Part shown: positions 1 to 9,387 of the stretch, in pieces
How positions within the stretch are numbered: position 1 is the first letter of the stretch
How the letters are laid out: every line of letters begins with the position of its first letter
Assembly (NCBI GenBank): GCA_017543335.1
Contig: JAFYGE010000045.1
Location: 1 to 36,897 of the forward strand
Origin: Ruminococcus sp.
GTDB taxonomy: Bacteria; Bacillota; Clostridia; Oscillospirales; Ruminococcaceae
DNA length: 36,897 bases
Direction: 5' to 3'
Program-made: the position numbers and the translations under genes
Notes under the pieces: generated by a model
Told to the model about the DNA's origin: nothing
Database searches by the model: none
Seen by the model: only the letters and a program-made list of their open reading frames with translations

Positions 1-20
1 GGAGCGTTTTACAGCTATAT

Positions 21-98
21 GCGGGGCTTTGCCCCACACCCCACAAGGGCTGTCAGCCCTTGACCTGACCAAAGGGATAATAATCCCTTTGGAATCCC
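21..98. repeat. Triple-hairpin intergenic repeat
   Basis: Three short inverted repeats stand in tandem. GGGGC-TTT-GCCCC is at 23-35. AAGGGCTG-T-CAGCCCTT is at 45-61. AAAGGGAT-AATA-ATCCCTTT is at 71-90, followed by a partial echo, GGAATCCC, at 91-98. No reading frame uses it and it has no T-tract typical of a terminator. The composition is more GC-rich than the flanks. I take it to be a dispersed palindromic (REP-like) element; the copy number cannot be seen from this window. Confidence 0.6.
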
Positions 99-169
99 AT
101 TATTATGGTTATCCTTTTATTTTATAGTTTTTCGACACTCTGATTTTATCGTATTTTTTACAAATCTTC

Positions 170-198
170 TTGACATTACAGGTAAAATGGTATACTAT
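170..198 (+). promoter_or_regulatory. Promoter of the 853-aa membrane protein
   Basis: TTGACA lies at 170-175. TACTAT at 193-198 gives a 17-bp spacer; the overlapping TATACT at 191-196 would give 15 bp. The expected start point is about 205, roughly 25 bases before the ATG, with a GGAGG-type ribosome site at 215-220. Confidence 0.55.
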
Positions 199-229
199 TA
201 TAAAGTAATAAAAATGGAGGTCTATATTT

Positions 230-2791
230 ATGAGCATTGCAGTTACAGCGATAATCCCCTTATTGCTTTTCATTCTCAGTTTTCTTTCAGCAAATACCAT
301 AATGACTAAAATGAAAACAGATGAAAAAATTAAGAAGCAGAAACTTCAGAAACTTTTTAAATTATTCATTCTGGAATGGTGCGTACTCCTTTTGCTTAAC
401 GCACTTTCACAGTTCTTTATGTCAAACGACGGCAATATGATCTCGCCTGTAGCAATAACTATTACAAGCGTTCTTCCGTTTGCTGCCTTTCTTATCAAGG
501 AATTCACCTCGAAAAAACAACTTGCATCTTTCCTGAAAAGAGCTGCTGTTGCAGCATTTGCTGTTATGAGTGTGGAAATAATTATTTTCAATTTTAAAAG
601 CTTCGACACTAAGAGAAAAAGTGAGACCCTTGATCTTAGTCTGCTGCCGACAAGCGGAAGTGCAGTTTACAACGATGATACTATAGGTATATCCTCAAAT
701 TCTGATATCTTTATCGATAATGTACCGGACTATTGCAGAGCTTTAGTCATCGACATCGAACAGGAGCGAAATGACGCATCATCACCTGTTTGTGTTTCAC
801 TCGGCGTAAAAGACGATAATGTAACTACCGATTACGATACCGCTATGCAGGTATATGACTCTGCTACCGGTAATCCGATAAGCCTTTCATTTATCCCGTA
901 TGGTGAGATAAAGTCCCTGAAAATCGGCTTTTCTGACGTAAATAATCCCGTTACTGTATTCTCTGTAAAAGCTTTTAGTGCGATACCTTTCAGCTTCTCT
1001 CTCCTGAGATTTATGATAGTACTCTCTATAGTTATATTGATACAGGCAATACTAACGTTCAAGCTCTACAAAGTCACATACCAGACTTCAAAACCGCTTC
1101 ATATGGTCTTGGTTGAAGCTATGGTACTTCTTTGTACGTTCTCCGCAGTAATGTTCACTGCTCCTTACCTCACAGACGGTGACAAAGATATTAAGGGCGT
1201 TTTCAATAAGTTCCAGCACTCTTTCTTCAGTAATTCATTTGGTTCAAGAGCAATTACATTCTTTGTTCTCTTTATATCTGCAATTATAATTATTACAGCT
1301 ATTTCCAGAAGCAAATCACTCGCTAAAAATAATACAAATCAGACCATAATCAAGATATTCACACTCGCCTGCACTCTGTTCCTCGCCATTACATTCTGTC
1401 CTCAGAGCAGAGGTTTTGAGTACAGCAAGGAAAATCCTCCTATAGGCGACCCTTACGCTGCTACCTTCGATGCTTTCCAAAGAGATCAGACTTACCTTGA
1501 AATAGAACCGGATCAAAGCCTTTTGAATATGGATGATCCTTATAGCCGTACAGAACGTGACAACCAAAATGTCTCATATTTCTGGGACCTCGCTTACAAA
1601 GACGGTCACTACTACAGCTATTTCGGAGTTACTCCGGTCATCACTTTCCATATCCCTTACTATGTACTTACCGGCAAACTCCCTGATCGTCCTATGGTAA
1701 CTGGATTCTTCGGTATATTAGGCATATTCTTTATGTGTCAGACATTGCTTGCTGCTGTAAAGTTGCTTGCTCCGAGAACTAATCTGCTGCTTTTGCTTCT
1801 TTCACTTCCTGCTGCTGCAAGCTGTGCCGGATTCTACTTCTGCATGAACTTCTCCGATACCTATACATTACAATTAGCCTGCGGTCTGGCTTACCTGTTC
1901 TTCGGACTATGGATGGGGCTTGGAGCTTGCTCACAGAAAAATAAAGCAGTTCGCTTCATCATGCTGTTCATCTGCGGTGCTTCACTTGCTGCTGCTGTAG
2001 GTGCAAGACCAAGCGTCGCACTTTCATCTGCTGTACTCATCCCATTCTTCCTCGGAATACTCATGGATAAGAAGGTAAAGCTTTCATACCGTATAGCTCA
2101 GGCTGCTGTATTCTTTGTTCCGCTTATTGCCGGCGGTATAGCAATAATGTGGTACAATAACGCTCGTTTCGGTTCGCCATTTGACTTCGGTGCAACATAT
2201 CAGCTCACAGTAAGCAACGTTAACGCTAATGTGCTTTATCTCGGCGGACTCCCTCCAATGCTGTATCACTATTTCTTCCTTGTCCCACGTCCAAAGGGAG
2301 TTTTCCCGTTCATCGAGCCAAACTATTCCGGACTTTTCAACTACTCAAAATATACTTATGTCGCTGATACGGTCGGACTTATGACTATTCCTGCACTTCT
2401 GTTCGGTACTTTACTGATTCCGTCAGCAATTCAGCGTCACGGTAAGCATTTCACCTGTTCAACCACAAAGCTCCAGCGTAACGCATTTATTATAATGTGC
2501 TTCGCTCTGGCTTTGATAATCGGCTGGATGGACTTCTGCATGGGCGGAGTTAATCAGCGTTATGTTGTTGACATAACTCCTCTCATACTAATGGGAGCAT
2601 TTATCTGTATCTTCCGTGGAACAGGTAATGCTGAAAAACACCCTCAGCGTTACATCCTTGCAATTGCTTCATTCGCAGGTGCATTTGTTATGAGCTGGTT
2701 TATCATGCTGAGCGTCAAGGACGGTCTTCTCTTAAAGCACTGTCCGAACCTCATTCACTACGCAGAAGACCTTATAATTTTCTGGCAATAA
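230..2791 (+). CDS. Large polytopic membrane protein, possibly GT-C-fold glycosyltransferase-like
   Basis: The 853-residue protein has many hydrophobic segments, about 14 or more. A run of four lies within residues 1-120, an outward-facing beta-rich stretch covers about 130-255, and the rest is mostly membrane. The loop near residues 410-480 contains DLAYKDGHYYSYFG followed by a proline-rich turn. A later WYNNARFGSPFDFG motif follows an RPS motif. These features recall uncharacterised membrane proteins of Clostridia that resemble GT-C (lipid-linked sugar) glycosyltransferases. That family link is from memory and unproven, and I see no definite catalytic Asp-Glu pair. The gene stands alone, with its own promoter and a strong terminator. 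The ATG is preceded by GGAGG at good spacing. A role in cell-surface polysaccharide assembly is only an inference. Confidence 0.75.
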   Translation: MSIAVTAIIPLLLFILSFLSANTIMTKMKTDEKIKKQKLQKLFKLFILEWCVLLLLNALSQFFMSNDGNMISPVAITITSVLPFAAFLIKEFTSKKQLASFLKRAAVAAFAVMSVEIIIFNFKSFDTKRKSETLDLSLLPTSGSAVYNDDTIGISSNSDIFIDNVPDYCRALVIDIEQERNDASSPVCVSLGVKDDNVTTDYDTAMQVYDSATGNPISLSFIPYGEIKSLKIGFSDVNNPVTVFSVKAFSAIPFSFSLLRFMIVLSIVILIQAILTFKLYKVTYQTSKPLHMVLVEAMVLLCTFSAVMFTAPYLTDGDKDIKGVFNKFQHSFFSNSFGSRAITFFVLFISAIIIITAISRSKSLAKNNTNQTIIKIFTLACTLFLAITFCPQSRGFEYSKENPPIGDPYAATFDAFQRDQTYLEIEPDQSLLNMDDPYSRTERDNQNVSYFWDLAYKDGHYYSYFGVTPVITFHIPYYVLTGKLPDRPMVTGFFGILGIFFMCQTLLAAVKLLAPRTNLLLLLLSLPAAASCAGFYFCMNFSDTYTLQLACGLAYLFFGLWMGLGACSQKNKAVRFIMLFICGASLAAAVGARPSVALSSAVLIPFFLGILMDKKVKLSYRIAQAAVFFVPLIAGGIAIMWYNNARFGSPFDFGATYQLTVSNVNANVLYLGGLPPMLYHYFFLVPRPKGVFPFIEPNYSGLFNYSKYTYVADTVGLMTIPALLFGTLLIPSAIQRHGKHFTCSTTKLQRNAFIIMCFALALIIGWMDFCMGGVNQRYVVDITPLILMGAFICIFRGTGNAEKHPQRYILAIASFAGAFVMSWFIMLSVKDGLLLKHCPNLIHYAEDLIIFWQ

Positions 2792-2816
2792 AATATTAAC
2801 CATTATGCTTTTTACG

Positions 2817-2849
2817 ATCTCCGAGGGAACTTCCCCCGGAGATTTTTTT
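2817..2849 (+). terminator. Rho-independent terminator
   Basis: The stem has arms ATCTCCGAGGGAA and TTCCCCCGGAGAT, 13 bp with one mismatch, and runs directly into seven T residues. It ends the membrane-protein transcript 26 bases after the stop. Confidence 0.9.
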
Positions 2850-2968
2850 GTGAACTTCAGCATTGTACCTTATGATCGACAGCAATTCCGCAGTTCGTTA
2901 GTTTCAACATTAAATTTGTTTGACAATATTATAATTTTGTTAGCATATACAAACGATTTTGATTTGAA

Positions 2969-2997
2969 TTGACAATAAAACTATAAGATGATATAAT
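2969..2997 (+). promoter_or_regulatory. Promoter of eno
   Basis: A perfect TTGACA (2969-2974) and perfect TATAAT (2992-2997) are separated by 17 bp. The expected start point is near 3004, which leaves a leader of about 135 bases. A second TTGACA at 2920-2925 may belong to a weaker upstream promoter. Confidence 0.85.
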
Positions 2998-3003
2998 ATA
3001 AAT

Positions 3004-3019
3004 GTTAGGTAATTCTAAC
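3004..3019. promoter_or_regulatory. GTTAG-N6-CTAAC operator-like palindrome at the eno start point
   Basis: GTTAG (3004-3008), GTAATT, CTAAC (3015-3019). The site begins six bases after the -10 box, so a bound protein would cover the start of transcription. An imperfect copy, GTTAG-N6-CAAAC, lies upstream at 2939-2954. The same palindrome stands before the iron and flavodoxin genes of this window. Function as an operator is inferred. Confidence 0.5.
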
Positions 3020-3032
3020 TAAATCATTATAA

Positions 3033-3089
3033 AAGCAGGCTCCTTTCGGTTATGGATAAGTGCGATATCCTGCATACACGAGTCTGCTT
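3033..3089 (+). promoter_or_regulatory. Structured eno leader with alternative pairings
   Basis: AAGCAGGCTC (3033-3042) pairs with GAGTCTGCTT (3080-3089), 10 bp with one G-T pair. The stem encloses a small hairpin, GGATA (3054-3058) with TATCC (3066-3070). GCAGG (3035-3039) could instead pair with CCTGC (3069-3073), so two mutually exclusive folds exist. The stretch of 2792-3138 has no gene; it holds a terminator, promoters, operator-like sites and this leader. It matches no riboswitch class that I recognise. Confidence 0.45.
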
Positions 3090-3096
3090 ATGTCAA

Positions 3097-3116
3097 TAAT
3101 GTGAATGTTCACATTA
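3097..3116. promoter_or_regulatory. Perfect 9-bp palindrome in the eno leader, cre-like
   Basis: TAATGTGAA and TTCACATTA flank TG. The 14-base core (3100-3113) fits the known CcpA cre consensus TGWNANCGNTNWCA at all but one defined position (T instead of C in the centre). It lies about 95 bases after the start point and 12 bases before the AGGAG ribosome site. It could be a catabolite-control roadblock, an RNA hairpin near the ribosome site, or chance. Confidence 0.3.
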
Positions 3117-3117
3117 A

Positions 3118-4437
<1,320 letters not shown>

Positions 4438-4465
4438 TCTACTAACCATAAATAGACCACCTCAT

Positions 4466-4505
4466 AAAAAAACTCGCCTGTAACTCAATACAGGCGAGTT
4501 TTTTT
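4466..4505. terminator. Bidirectional terminator between eno and the ZIP transporter gene
   Basis: A perfect 12-bp stem (AACTCGCCTGTA at 4471-4482, TACAGGCGAGTT at 4489-4500) is flanked by seven A residues on one side and seven T residues on the other. It therefore works for both converging genes. The TAA of the ZIP gene (4504-4506) lies at the edge of the T-tract. Confidence 0.92.
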
Positions 4506-5286
4506 ATCCAAGCATGGTATCTAAAGTCATCATCATGGTAAAACCGACCGAAAAGAGCACCACTCCTACATTGGAGTGTTCTCCTTCCGACATTTCCGGT
4601 ATAAGTTCTTCCACGACAACGTATATCATCGCTCCGGCAGCAAAGCTGAGCAGATATGGCATTATCATCAGAAGATGACTTGCAAATAATATCGTAAGCA
4701 ATGCCCCAATAGGTTCTACAGCTCCAGAGAGAACTCCGTCCACAAACGACTTCCACTTGCTCTTTCCCTCAGCGTGGAGCGGCATCGAAATAATAGCTCC
4801 CTCCGGAAAATTCTGTATTGCAATACCCAGAGCAAGTGCCAACGCACCGCCAGATGTCATATCTGCCGAATCTGTCAGGACTCCGGCATAAACTATACCT
4901 ACAGCCATTCCCTCCGGAATATTGTGAAGTGTGACCGCAAGTATCATCATAGTCGTTCGTGCAAGTTTTGAAGGCAATCCCTCCGCCTTATCCGAATTCA
5001 TATGAAGATGCGGTATCAGACTGTCAAGCATCAGCAGGAACAGTACCCCACACCAAAATCCAACAGCGGCAGGCAAAAACGAGAATTTTCCCATATCTTC
5101 CGACATATCCATCGCTGGAATGATAAGACTCCATATCGAGGCAGCTGTCATAACTCCAGCCGCAAAACCCGTCAGAGCTCTTTGAATGCCTCTGCCGAGT
5201 TTTTGCTTCATGAAGAAAACGCACCCCGAACCTGCTGCTGTTCCCAAAAACGGAATAAATAATCCACATAGTAACTGCGTATTCAT
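4504..5286 (-). CDS. ZIP-family divalent metal transporter
   Basis: This 260-residue inner-membrane protein has about eight hydrophobic helices, the usual size for ZupT/GufA-type ZIP transporters, which import zinc, iron or manganese. The transport-site motifs are visible: HNIPEG at 121-126, QNFPEG at 158-163, a buried Glu at 191, and EELIPE at 226-231. A His-containing loop (HLH near 93-95) precedes the first metal helix. It follows the methyltransferase gene by 66 bases on the same strand, so both may be read from the palindrome-controlled promoter near 6200. The ribosome site is weak: no clear GGAGG stands before the ATG. Metal specificity cannot be read from sequence; the iron-gene surroundings make Fe(II) or Zn(II) likely. 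Confidence 0.92.
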   Translation of the reverse strand: MNTQLLCGLFIPFLGTAAGSGCVFFMKQKLGRGIQRALTGFAAGVMTAASIWSLIIPAMDMSEDMGKFSFLPAAVGFWCGVLFLLMLDSLIPHLHMNSDKAEGLPSKLARTTMMILAVTLHNIPEGMAVGIVYAGVLTDSADMTSGGALALALGIAIQNFPEGAIISMPLHAEGKSKWKSFVDGVLSGAVEPIGALLTILFASHLLMIMPYLLSFAAGAMIYVVVEELIPEMSEGEHSNVGVVLFSVGFTMMMTLDTMLG

Positions 5287-5352
5287 TTAATTAACTATCA
5301 AATCCCATTACTAAAAAGTTTATTTCTCATTTAATGATGTATGTGTATAGTT

Positions 5353-6150
5353 TTACCACTTAAATGTTGCCCAGCGGTCATTTACTTTTGGCAGAAGAAG
5401 GGCAAAAAGTTTAGCACGTATACTGTATTTTTTCATTTCTTCATTAAAACTGTGTTCTTCAACAAGCTCGATTCCGTCTGCTAAATCAGCTATTTCCTGT
5501 GCTGAATCAGTACCGGATTTAAAATGTGCATTTGTATTTTTAACAGTATCGTGATGCTTTTCACTCTTCTGCATCAACTTACAATTTTGTTCAGCAATAA
5601 GAATTCCGCCATCCGGAAAATTATTTTTCAGTATTTCTAAAAAAGTACGTATCTGTTCAAGTGTCAGGTACATAAACAAGCCTTCTGCTATGAAAACAGG
5701 TTTTGATTTTCTGTCTGCAAGTGCTTCTTGCACTGGTCCGCACCAATCGTCCTCCAACGCACTTCCTGCGAGCATTGTAACACGTTTACGCTCTGAAAAA
5801 GCTTTTTTTCTCGCAGCGATAGTGTCCGGAAGATCAAGATCAAACCAGATTATCCTGCCGTTATCGACTCTTGAAAAGCGGTCGTCAAATCCTGCACCCA
5901 CGTTTACGATAACTGTATCAGGTGCGTTATTAATGATCCCCTTTAACTGGCGATCAAGCATGATAGTTCGTGCAACAACTCCCTCGTGCGACATAAACTT
6001 GTCGTAAGGTTTAGTATCGATTTTAAGCGTTCTGATGATCTCTACAGCCTTTTTATCCTTTATGCGTGGATTCTTTCGCAGAGTTTCATTTGCTTTTACT
6101 GCAAGAGGAATAAGAGCTGTTGTCTGTACATCACCTAATTTAAGTTCCAT
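5353..6150 (-). CDS. SAM-dependent methyltransferase, leucine carboxyl methyltransferase (LCM/TcmP-like) family
   Basis: This is a 265-residue class I methyltransferase. The SAM-binding motif I is VNVGAGFDDRF (82-92), followed by FDLDLPD (103-109) and AEGLFMYL (155-162). ART and LDRQL near 60-69 match the substrate-end signature of the LCM/PPM/TcmP family, which methylates carboxyl or hydroxyl groups of small molecules or proteins. The substrate is unknown. GGGAG stands at good distance before the ATG. A 19-bp perfect inverted repeat lies just upstream (6169-6212) and contains the operator-like core shared with the iron genes. The pairing with a metal transporter suggests a metal-linked job, for example modification of a metal-binding molecule, but that is inference. 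Confidence 0.88.
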   Translation of the reverse strand: MELKLGDVQTTALIPLAVKANETLRKNPRIKDKKAVEIIRTLKIDTKPYDKFMSHEGVVARTIMLDRQLKGIINNAPDTVIVNVGAGFDDRFSRVDNGRIIWFDLDLPDTIAARKKAFSERKRVTMLAGSALEDDWCGPVQEALADRKSKPVFIAEGLFMYLTLEQIRTFLEILKNNFPDGGILIAEQNCKLMQKSEKHHDTVKNTNAHFKSGTDSAQEIADLADGIELVEEHSFNEEMKKYSIRAKLFALLLPKVNDRWATFKW

Positions 6151-6168
6151 GATATTACTCCCGTCTAT

Positions 6169-6212
6169 ATGATATAATTATAGTTAGTATATTCTAACTA
6201 TAATTATATCAT
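6169..6212. promoter_or_regulatory. 19-bp perfect inverted repeat over the methyltransferase promoter
   Basis: The arms ATGATATAATTATAGTTAG (6169-6187) and its exact complement (6194-6212) flank TATATT. The centre is GTTAG-N6-CTAAC (6183-6198). Each arm contains TATAAT. The minus-strand copy (6203-6208), with TTGAAC at 6228-6233 and a 19-bp spacer, is the likely methyltransferase promoter, which places the operator core on its start point. The long symmetric arms exceed what one dimer needs. Confidence 0.6.
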
Positions 6213-6313
6213 GCTTTTTTATATAACGTTCAAATGTTGCTATACAGCAACAAATATTTGTGAATTACTTGTTCTGATGCATTGTGTTTATATAACCTCA
6301 CGCAATACCTAAA

Positions 6314-6357
6314 GCAATACCGCACAAAGCTCGCCTGACGGCTTTGTACGGTGTTGC
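6314..6357. repeat. Long hairpin after the reductase gene, terminator or dispersed palindrome
   Basis: GCAATACCGCACAAAGC (6314-6330) and GCTTTGTACGGTGTTGC (6341-6357) form a 17-bp imperfect stem with two non-canonical positions and a 10-base loop. It lies 11 bases past the stop of the reductase-FMN gene. On that strand only a short TTT follows, so it is a weak intrinsic terminator at best. It may be a dispersed palindromic element. Confidence 0.5.
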
Positions 6358-6367
6358 CCTAACAAAA

Positions 6368-7801
6368 TTAGTTTTTAGCCTTCTCCAAAGCATCCCTTGC
6401 AGCTTCTATGATACCGTTAGAGCTATATGTAGCACCTGAACAAGCATCAACACCGTCAGCACTTATGCTCTTCTGTATCTGCGGTATAACGTGCTGCATA
6501 GCATCGCTGAAATAGTCGGGATCGTCGTCATCAGCGTATGCGGAGAAACCTGTAATAAAGTCGTTTTCAATAGTTATCGAAACATGGACTGAACCTGCAT
6601 AACCATCGCCTGTTCCTTCAAAAGTTCCGTTTTTAAAGCGGTATGAAGGCTGTTCTTCGGCAGGAGGAGTTTCCTGTGTATTTTCCTTAGGCGGTTCAGG
6701 AGTTTTTTCCTGCTGATTTTCTGCCGGAGTTTCGTTTTCTTCAGGAACATTCTCTTCCTGAGTTTCTTCATTTACTGCTTCTTCTGTCTCAGTTGTATTT
6801 TTTGTGTCAGTAGTCTGAGTTGAAGTAGTTAAATCTGTTCCGGTCGAACCGGTCGCAGTACCTGAAGTTGAGGTTAAAGATGTTGTTGTTGTCAGAGCAG
6901 TATTCGTTATAGTAGTTGTAACAGAAACAGTTCCGGCATTAGAAGAAGCAGCATTATCTGTTGGTGCTTCAAATACAAATGTTGCCGGATTTTCCTTTGT
7001 AGCTTGAATTGTCTCTTTATTTCCGGTATTGCGGGAAACAAATCCAATTATACACAAAGGCACTATCATCGCACAGGCACATACAACATTAGGAACTGTT
7101 TTAGCTTCCGGCTTCTTTTTAGAAATATATGCCTTGCGGATACGCATAACTGCATAACCGATAAATACAGCACTGTAAACTATAACACTAAGAAAATATC
7201 CGTCCTTCCCCTTCTGAGCCTTCGGAATGAAAAGAACCATTACATGAACAAAAATAAATCCATAGAAAATATAAGCTGTACGCTGTATCTTCTTCCACGT
7301 TTTAGGATTCATCTTTTTACGTATCGTCTTGAATGACATAATAGTCAGCGGTATCATTATGATTACCATTACAAGACATACTGCACTTGTTATAACAAAG
7401 CTGCGAAAAGCTTCGCCTGAACCTATTCTGTCACGGATAATGTCGGAGATATACTGTATACCATATGTAACTACGTGAGAGAGCGTGAGTATAGCAGCAG
7501 TTATGGAAAGCTCACCACGTATCGGCATGATCTTTTTAATAGCAAATGTGCCGTTAGGCAGAGCTCCTGCCCACATAACGACTGCCCAGAAAGCGACTCC
7601 CAAAGCACCTCTTGTGAATACTCCGAGGACATAGTCTTTAACAAAGCTGTTTGATATAGTTACATTTGACTGTTCTATTATGATAGTTACGACTGTCAGT
7701 ACAGCAGCTGATGCATAGAATAACACAGGGTGTTTTTTCAGCGGTTTATCCAGACAAAAAGCAACGATCACCGCTATTACAAGTGAAATTAAAAATAACA
7801 T
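6368..7801 (-). CDS. Ferric-reductase-like membrane protein fused to an extracytoplasmic FMN-binding domain
   Basis: The protein has 477 residues. Residues 1-225 carry six hydrophobic helices resembling the ferric-reductase-like/MsrQ heme domain, with His109 (LTLSHVVTYG) and His186 (FIFVHVMVL) as candidate heme ligands and MNPKTWKKIQRTAY before the latter. A seventh helix covers about 236-254. A Thr/Ser- then Glu/Pro-rich linker runs from 275 to 385. The last 90 residues form an FMN-binding domain ending in DACSGATYSS; in this family the Thr of SGAT (here T458) is covalently flavinylated by ApbE. Electrons would pass from inside through heme to surface FMN. GAGGT stands before the ATG. It is last in the flavodoxin/surface protein/reductase operon. 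Surface iron reduction is inferred. No ApbE is seen in the window. Confidence 0.88.
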   Translation of the reverse strand: MLFLISLVIAVIVAFCLDKPLKKHPVLFYASAAVLTVVTIIIEQSNVTISNSFVKDYVLGVFTRGALGVAFWAVVMWAGALPNGTFAIKKIMPIRGELSITAAILTLSHVVTYGIQYISDIIRDRIGSGEAFRSFVITSAVCLVMVIIMIPLTIMSFKTIRKKMNPKTWKKIQRTAYIFYGFIFVHVMVLFIPKAQKGKDGYFLSVIVYSAVFIGYAVMRIRKAYISKKKPEAKTVPNVVCACAMIVPLCIIGFVSRNTGNKETIQATKENPATFVFEAPTDNAASSNAGTVSVTTTITNTALTTTTSLTSTSGTATGSTGTDLTTSTQTTDTKNTTETEEAVNEETQEENVPEENETPAENQQEKTPEPPKENTQETPPAEEQPSYRFKNGTFEGTGDGYAGSVHVSITIENDFITGFSAYADDDDPDYFSDAMQHVIPQIQKSISADGVDACSGATYSSNGIIEAARDALEKAKN

Positions 7802-7824
7802 AAAATATACCTCTTCGCAGTATT

Positions 7825-7855
7825 TGACCTCCGCAGCACTATGCCACAGAGGTCA
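7825..7855 (-). other. Intercistronic hairpin
   Basis: TGACCTC (7825-7831) and GAGGTCA (7849-7855) form a perfect 7-bp stem between the surface-protein gene and the reductase gene. No T-tract follows. It may act as an RNA processing or stability element that tunes the reductase below the surface protein. Confidence 0.35.
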
Positions 7856-7877
7856 TTATTTATTATGAAAGGAAAAT

Positions 7878-9377
7878 TTAATCGTTCTTTCTTCTCATTA
7901 CAAATGCTGCTGCACCTGCAAGAGCTAAAATTGCTGCCGGAACTGCTGCACCAGTTACTCCGGTCTTAGGGCTGTCAACGTTATTTGATTCAGCCTTATT
8001 GCCAGCAGATTTTTTTGTCTTACTTGCTGCTGATGTAGATTTTGAATCTGTTGTCACCGTAGTAGTTGAAGTAACTTCTGCTGAAGATGTGTTAGTTGTT
8101 GTTACAACAGGTTCTTCAGGCTTTATCTCAAAATTATAAGGAGATGTATAACCTGTAGCAGTTACTGAAATTGTGTAATTGCCGCTTCCGTCGAATACAT
8201 CATTTTCGCCGGACTTTGCAGCAAAGTCGATAGTTCCGTCCTCACCGACTATCTTAACAGAGCCTCTTCCGGAAGCACTATAAGTTGTTTCATTAACTGT
8301 AAGTGATGCGATGTTTTTGATGAAGTTAGCTGCATCTTCATCTGAGAAGCCGTCAGCCTTTACAAGCTTACCGTCCTCATATTTAACAGGAATATCTTCT
8401 GATGAAAGTATAAATGCAGCTGAAAGCGGAGCATACTTGCCTGTAGCATCGTTTACTGTAACAGTATATTTGCCCGGTTTAGCATTTGTGTAGCTTATTT
8501 CAGTTTCACTTGCTTTAAATTCTTCACCAACTGTGATATTCTTTCTGTAGTCATCAGGGAAACCGGTAAATGTAAGTGAAGTTTTGCCTGTACCGGCAGT
8601 GCCGTCCTCAGCTTTTATCTCGCCCTTGAACTTTACAGGGAGATACTGATCGCCGATATTTACATTTGTGTATCCGTCAAGGGTTATGAAAGTAACTGAT
8701 GTAGCAGTTTTGCCCATTGAGCTTGCATAATCCTCAAATCTCAGTTCGTTTCCGTGACCTTCTTTTGTAGTAATACCAGTTGACCATGATATCTGACCAT
8801 TTCTCCAGATATTTTCAAGGTGACGGAGTGCATATTTATCGCCCTCCTTAGTATTGACTATAACACCATAGAGGTCAGCTCCCTCAGGAAATCCCTTTAC
8901 ATTAAGCTGATAGTCACCGTATCTTGTTGATGTTGAAACAGTCGCAGAGCCGTCAACGTTCTGTTCGCCGTTTGAATCGACAAGCTTTGATACACTAAGT
9001 GCATCACCGGAAAGTGAAACTCTCTTATATGCAGCAGGCTTTTCATCGAGTACCTTGAAGTCATATTTTGCAAGCTTATCAACATCGCTTGCATTTACTT
9101 CAACAGGGAACGTAACGCCGAGGATTGTACCGTTTCCGTCGTTATATGTTCCTGCTACAAGCTTGCCGGGTTCATTCATTGCCCATTTGCTCTTTGTAGC
9201 GGATGATACTGCATCAACTTCATAAGCATTGCCTATTTCAGCTGAATAAAAGTCTGCATAAGGGATATTCATAGTGCCGTAAACTTTTTCACTGCTCGCA
9301 GCATTTGCTGGTAAAGAAGCTGCTGCAAGTGCAGTCATGCAAGCTGCCGCACTGATGATAGATGTGATTTTCTTCAT
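7878..9377 (-). CDS. Wall-anchored surface protein with an N-terminal Tp47-like domain
   Basis: The protein has 499 residues from the ATG at 9377, which is preceded by a perfect TAAGGAGG. A frame extending further upstream exists, but the signal peptide (Lys-Lys, hydrophobic stretch, ANA cut near 26) fixes this start. Residues 32-70 (YGTMNIPYADFYSAEIG, then DAVSSATKSKW) closely recall the start of Treponema pallidum lipoprotein Tp47. IWRNGQISWSTGI further on fits its later SWWKTGR-like region. The middle looks beta-rich. A Thr/Ser-rich stalk leads to SPKTG (469-473), a hydrophobic helix and RRKND, the layout of a sortase signal. The flavodoxin stop codon overlaps its ribosome site, so the two genes are coupled. 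The context suggests binding of iron, heme or a flavin partner. Ligand and function are unknown. Confidence 0.82.
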   Translation of the reverse strand: MKKITSIISAAACMTALAAASLPANAASSEKVYGTMNIPYADFYSAEIGNAYEVDAVSSATKSKWAMNEPGKLVAGTYNDGNGTILGVTFPVEVNASDVDKLAKYDFKVLDEKPAAYKRVSLSGDALSVSKLVDSNGEQNVDGSATVSTSTRYGDYQLNVKGFPEGADLYGVIVNTKEGDKYALRHLENIWRNGQISWSTGITTKEGHGNELRFEDYASSMGKTATSVTFITLDGYTNVNIGDQYLPVKFKGEIKAEDGTAGTGKTSLTFTGFPDDYRKNITVGEEFKASETEISYTNAKPGKYTVTVNDATGKYAPLSAAFILSSEDIPVKYEDGKLVKADGFSDEDAANFIKNIASLTVNETTYSASGRGSVKIVGEDGTIDFAAKSGENDVFDGSGNYTISVTATGYTSPYNFEIKPEEPVVTTTNTSSAEVTSTTTVTTDSKSTSAASKTKKSAGNKAESNNVDSPKTGVTGAAVPAAILALAGAAAFVMRRKND

Positions 9378-9387
9378 GTAAGCCTCC

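Noticed and set aside
131-137. TTCGACA as a Spo0A box before the first membrane protein
   Set aside because: A lone 7-base match in A/T-rich DNA, 35 bases upstream of the -35 box, with no second box and no sporulation gene next to it.
3033-3089. Known riboswitch in the eno leader
   Set aside because: I compared it from memory with fluoride, THF, preQ1, ZTP, glycine and c-di-GMP classes; none of their conserved cores is present.
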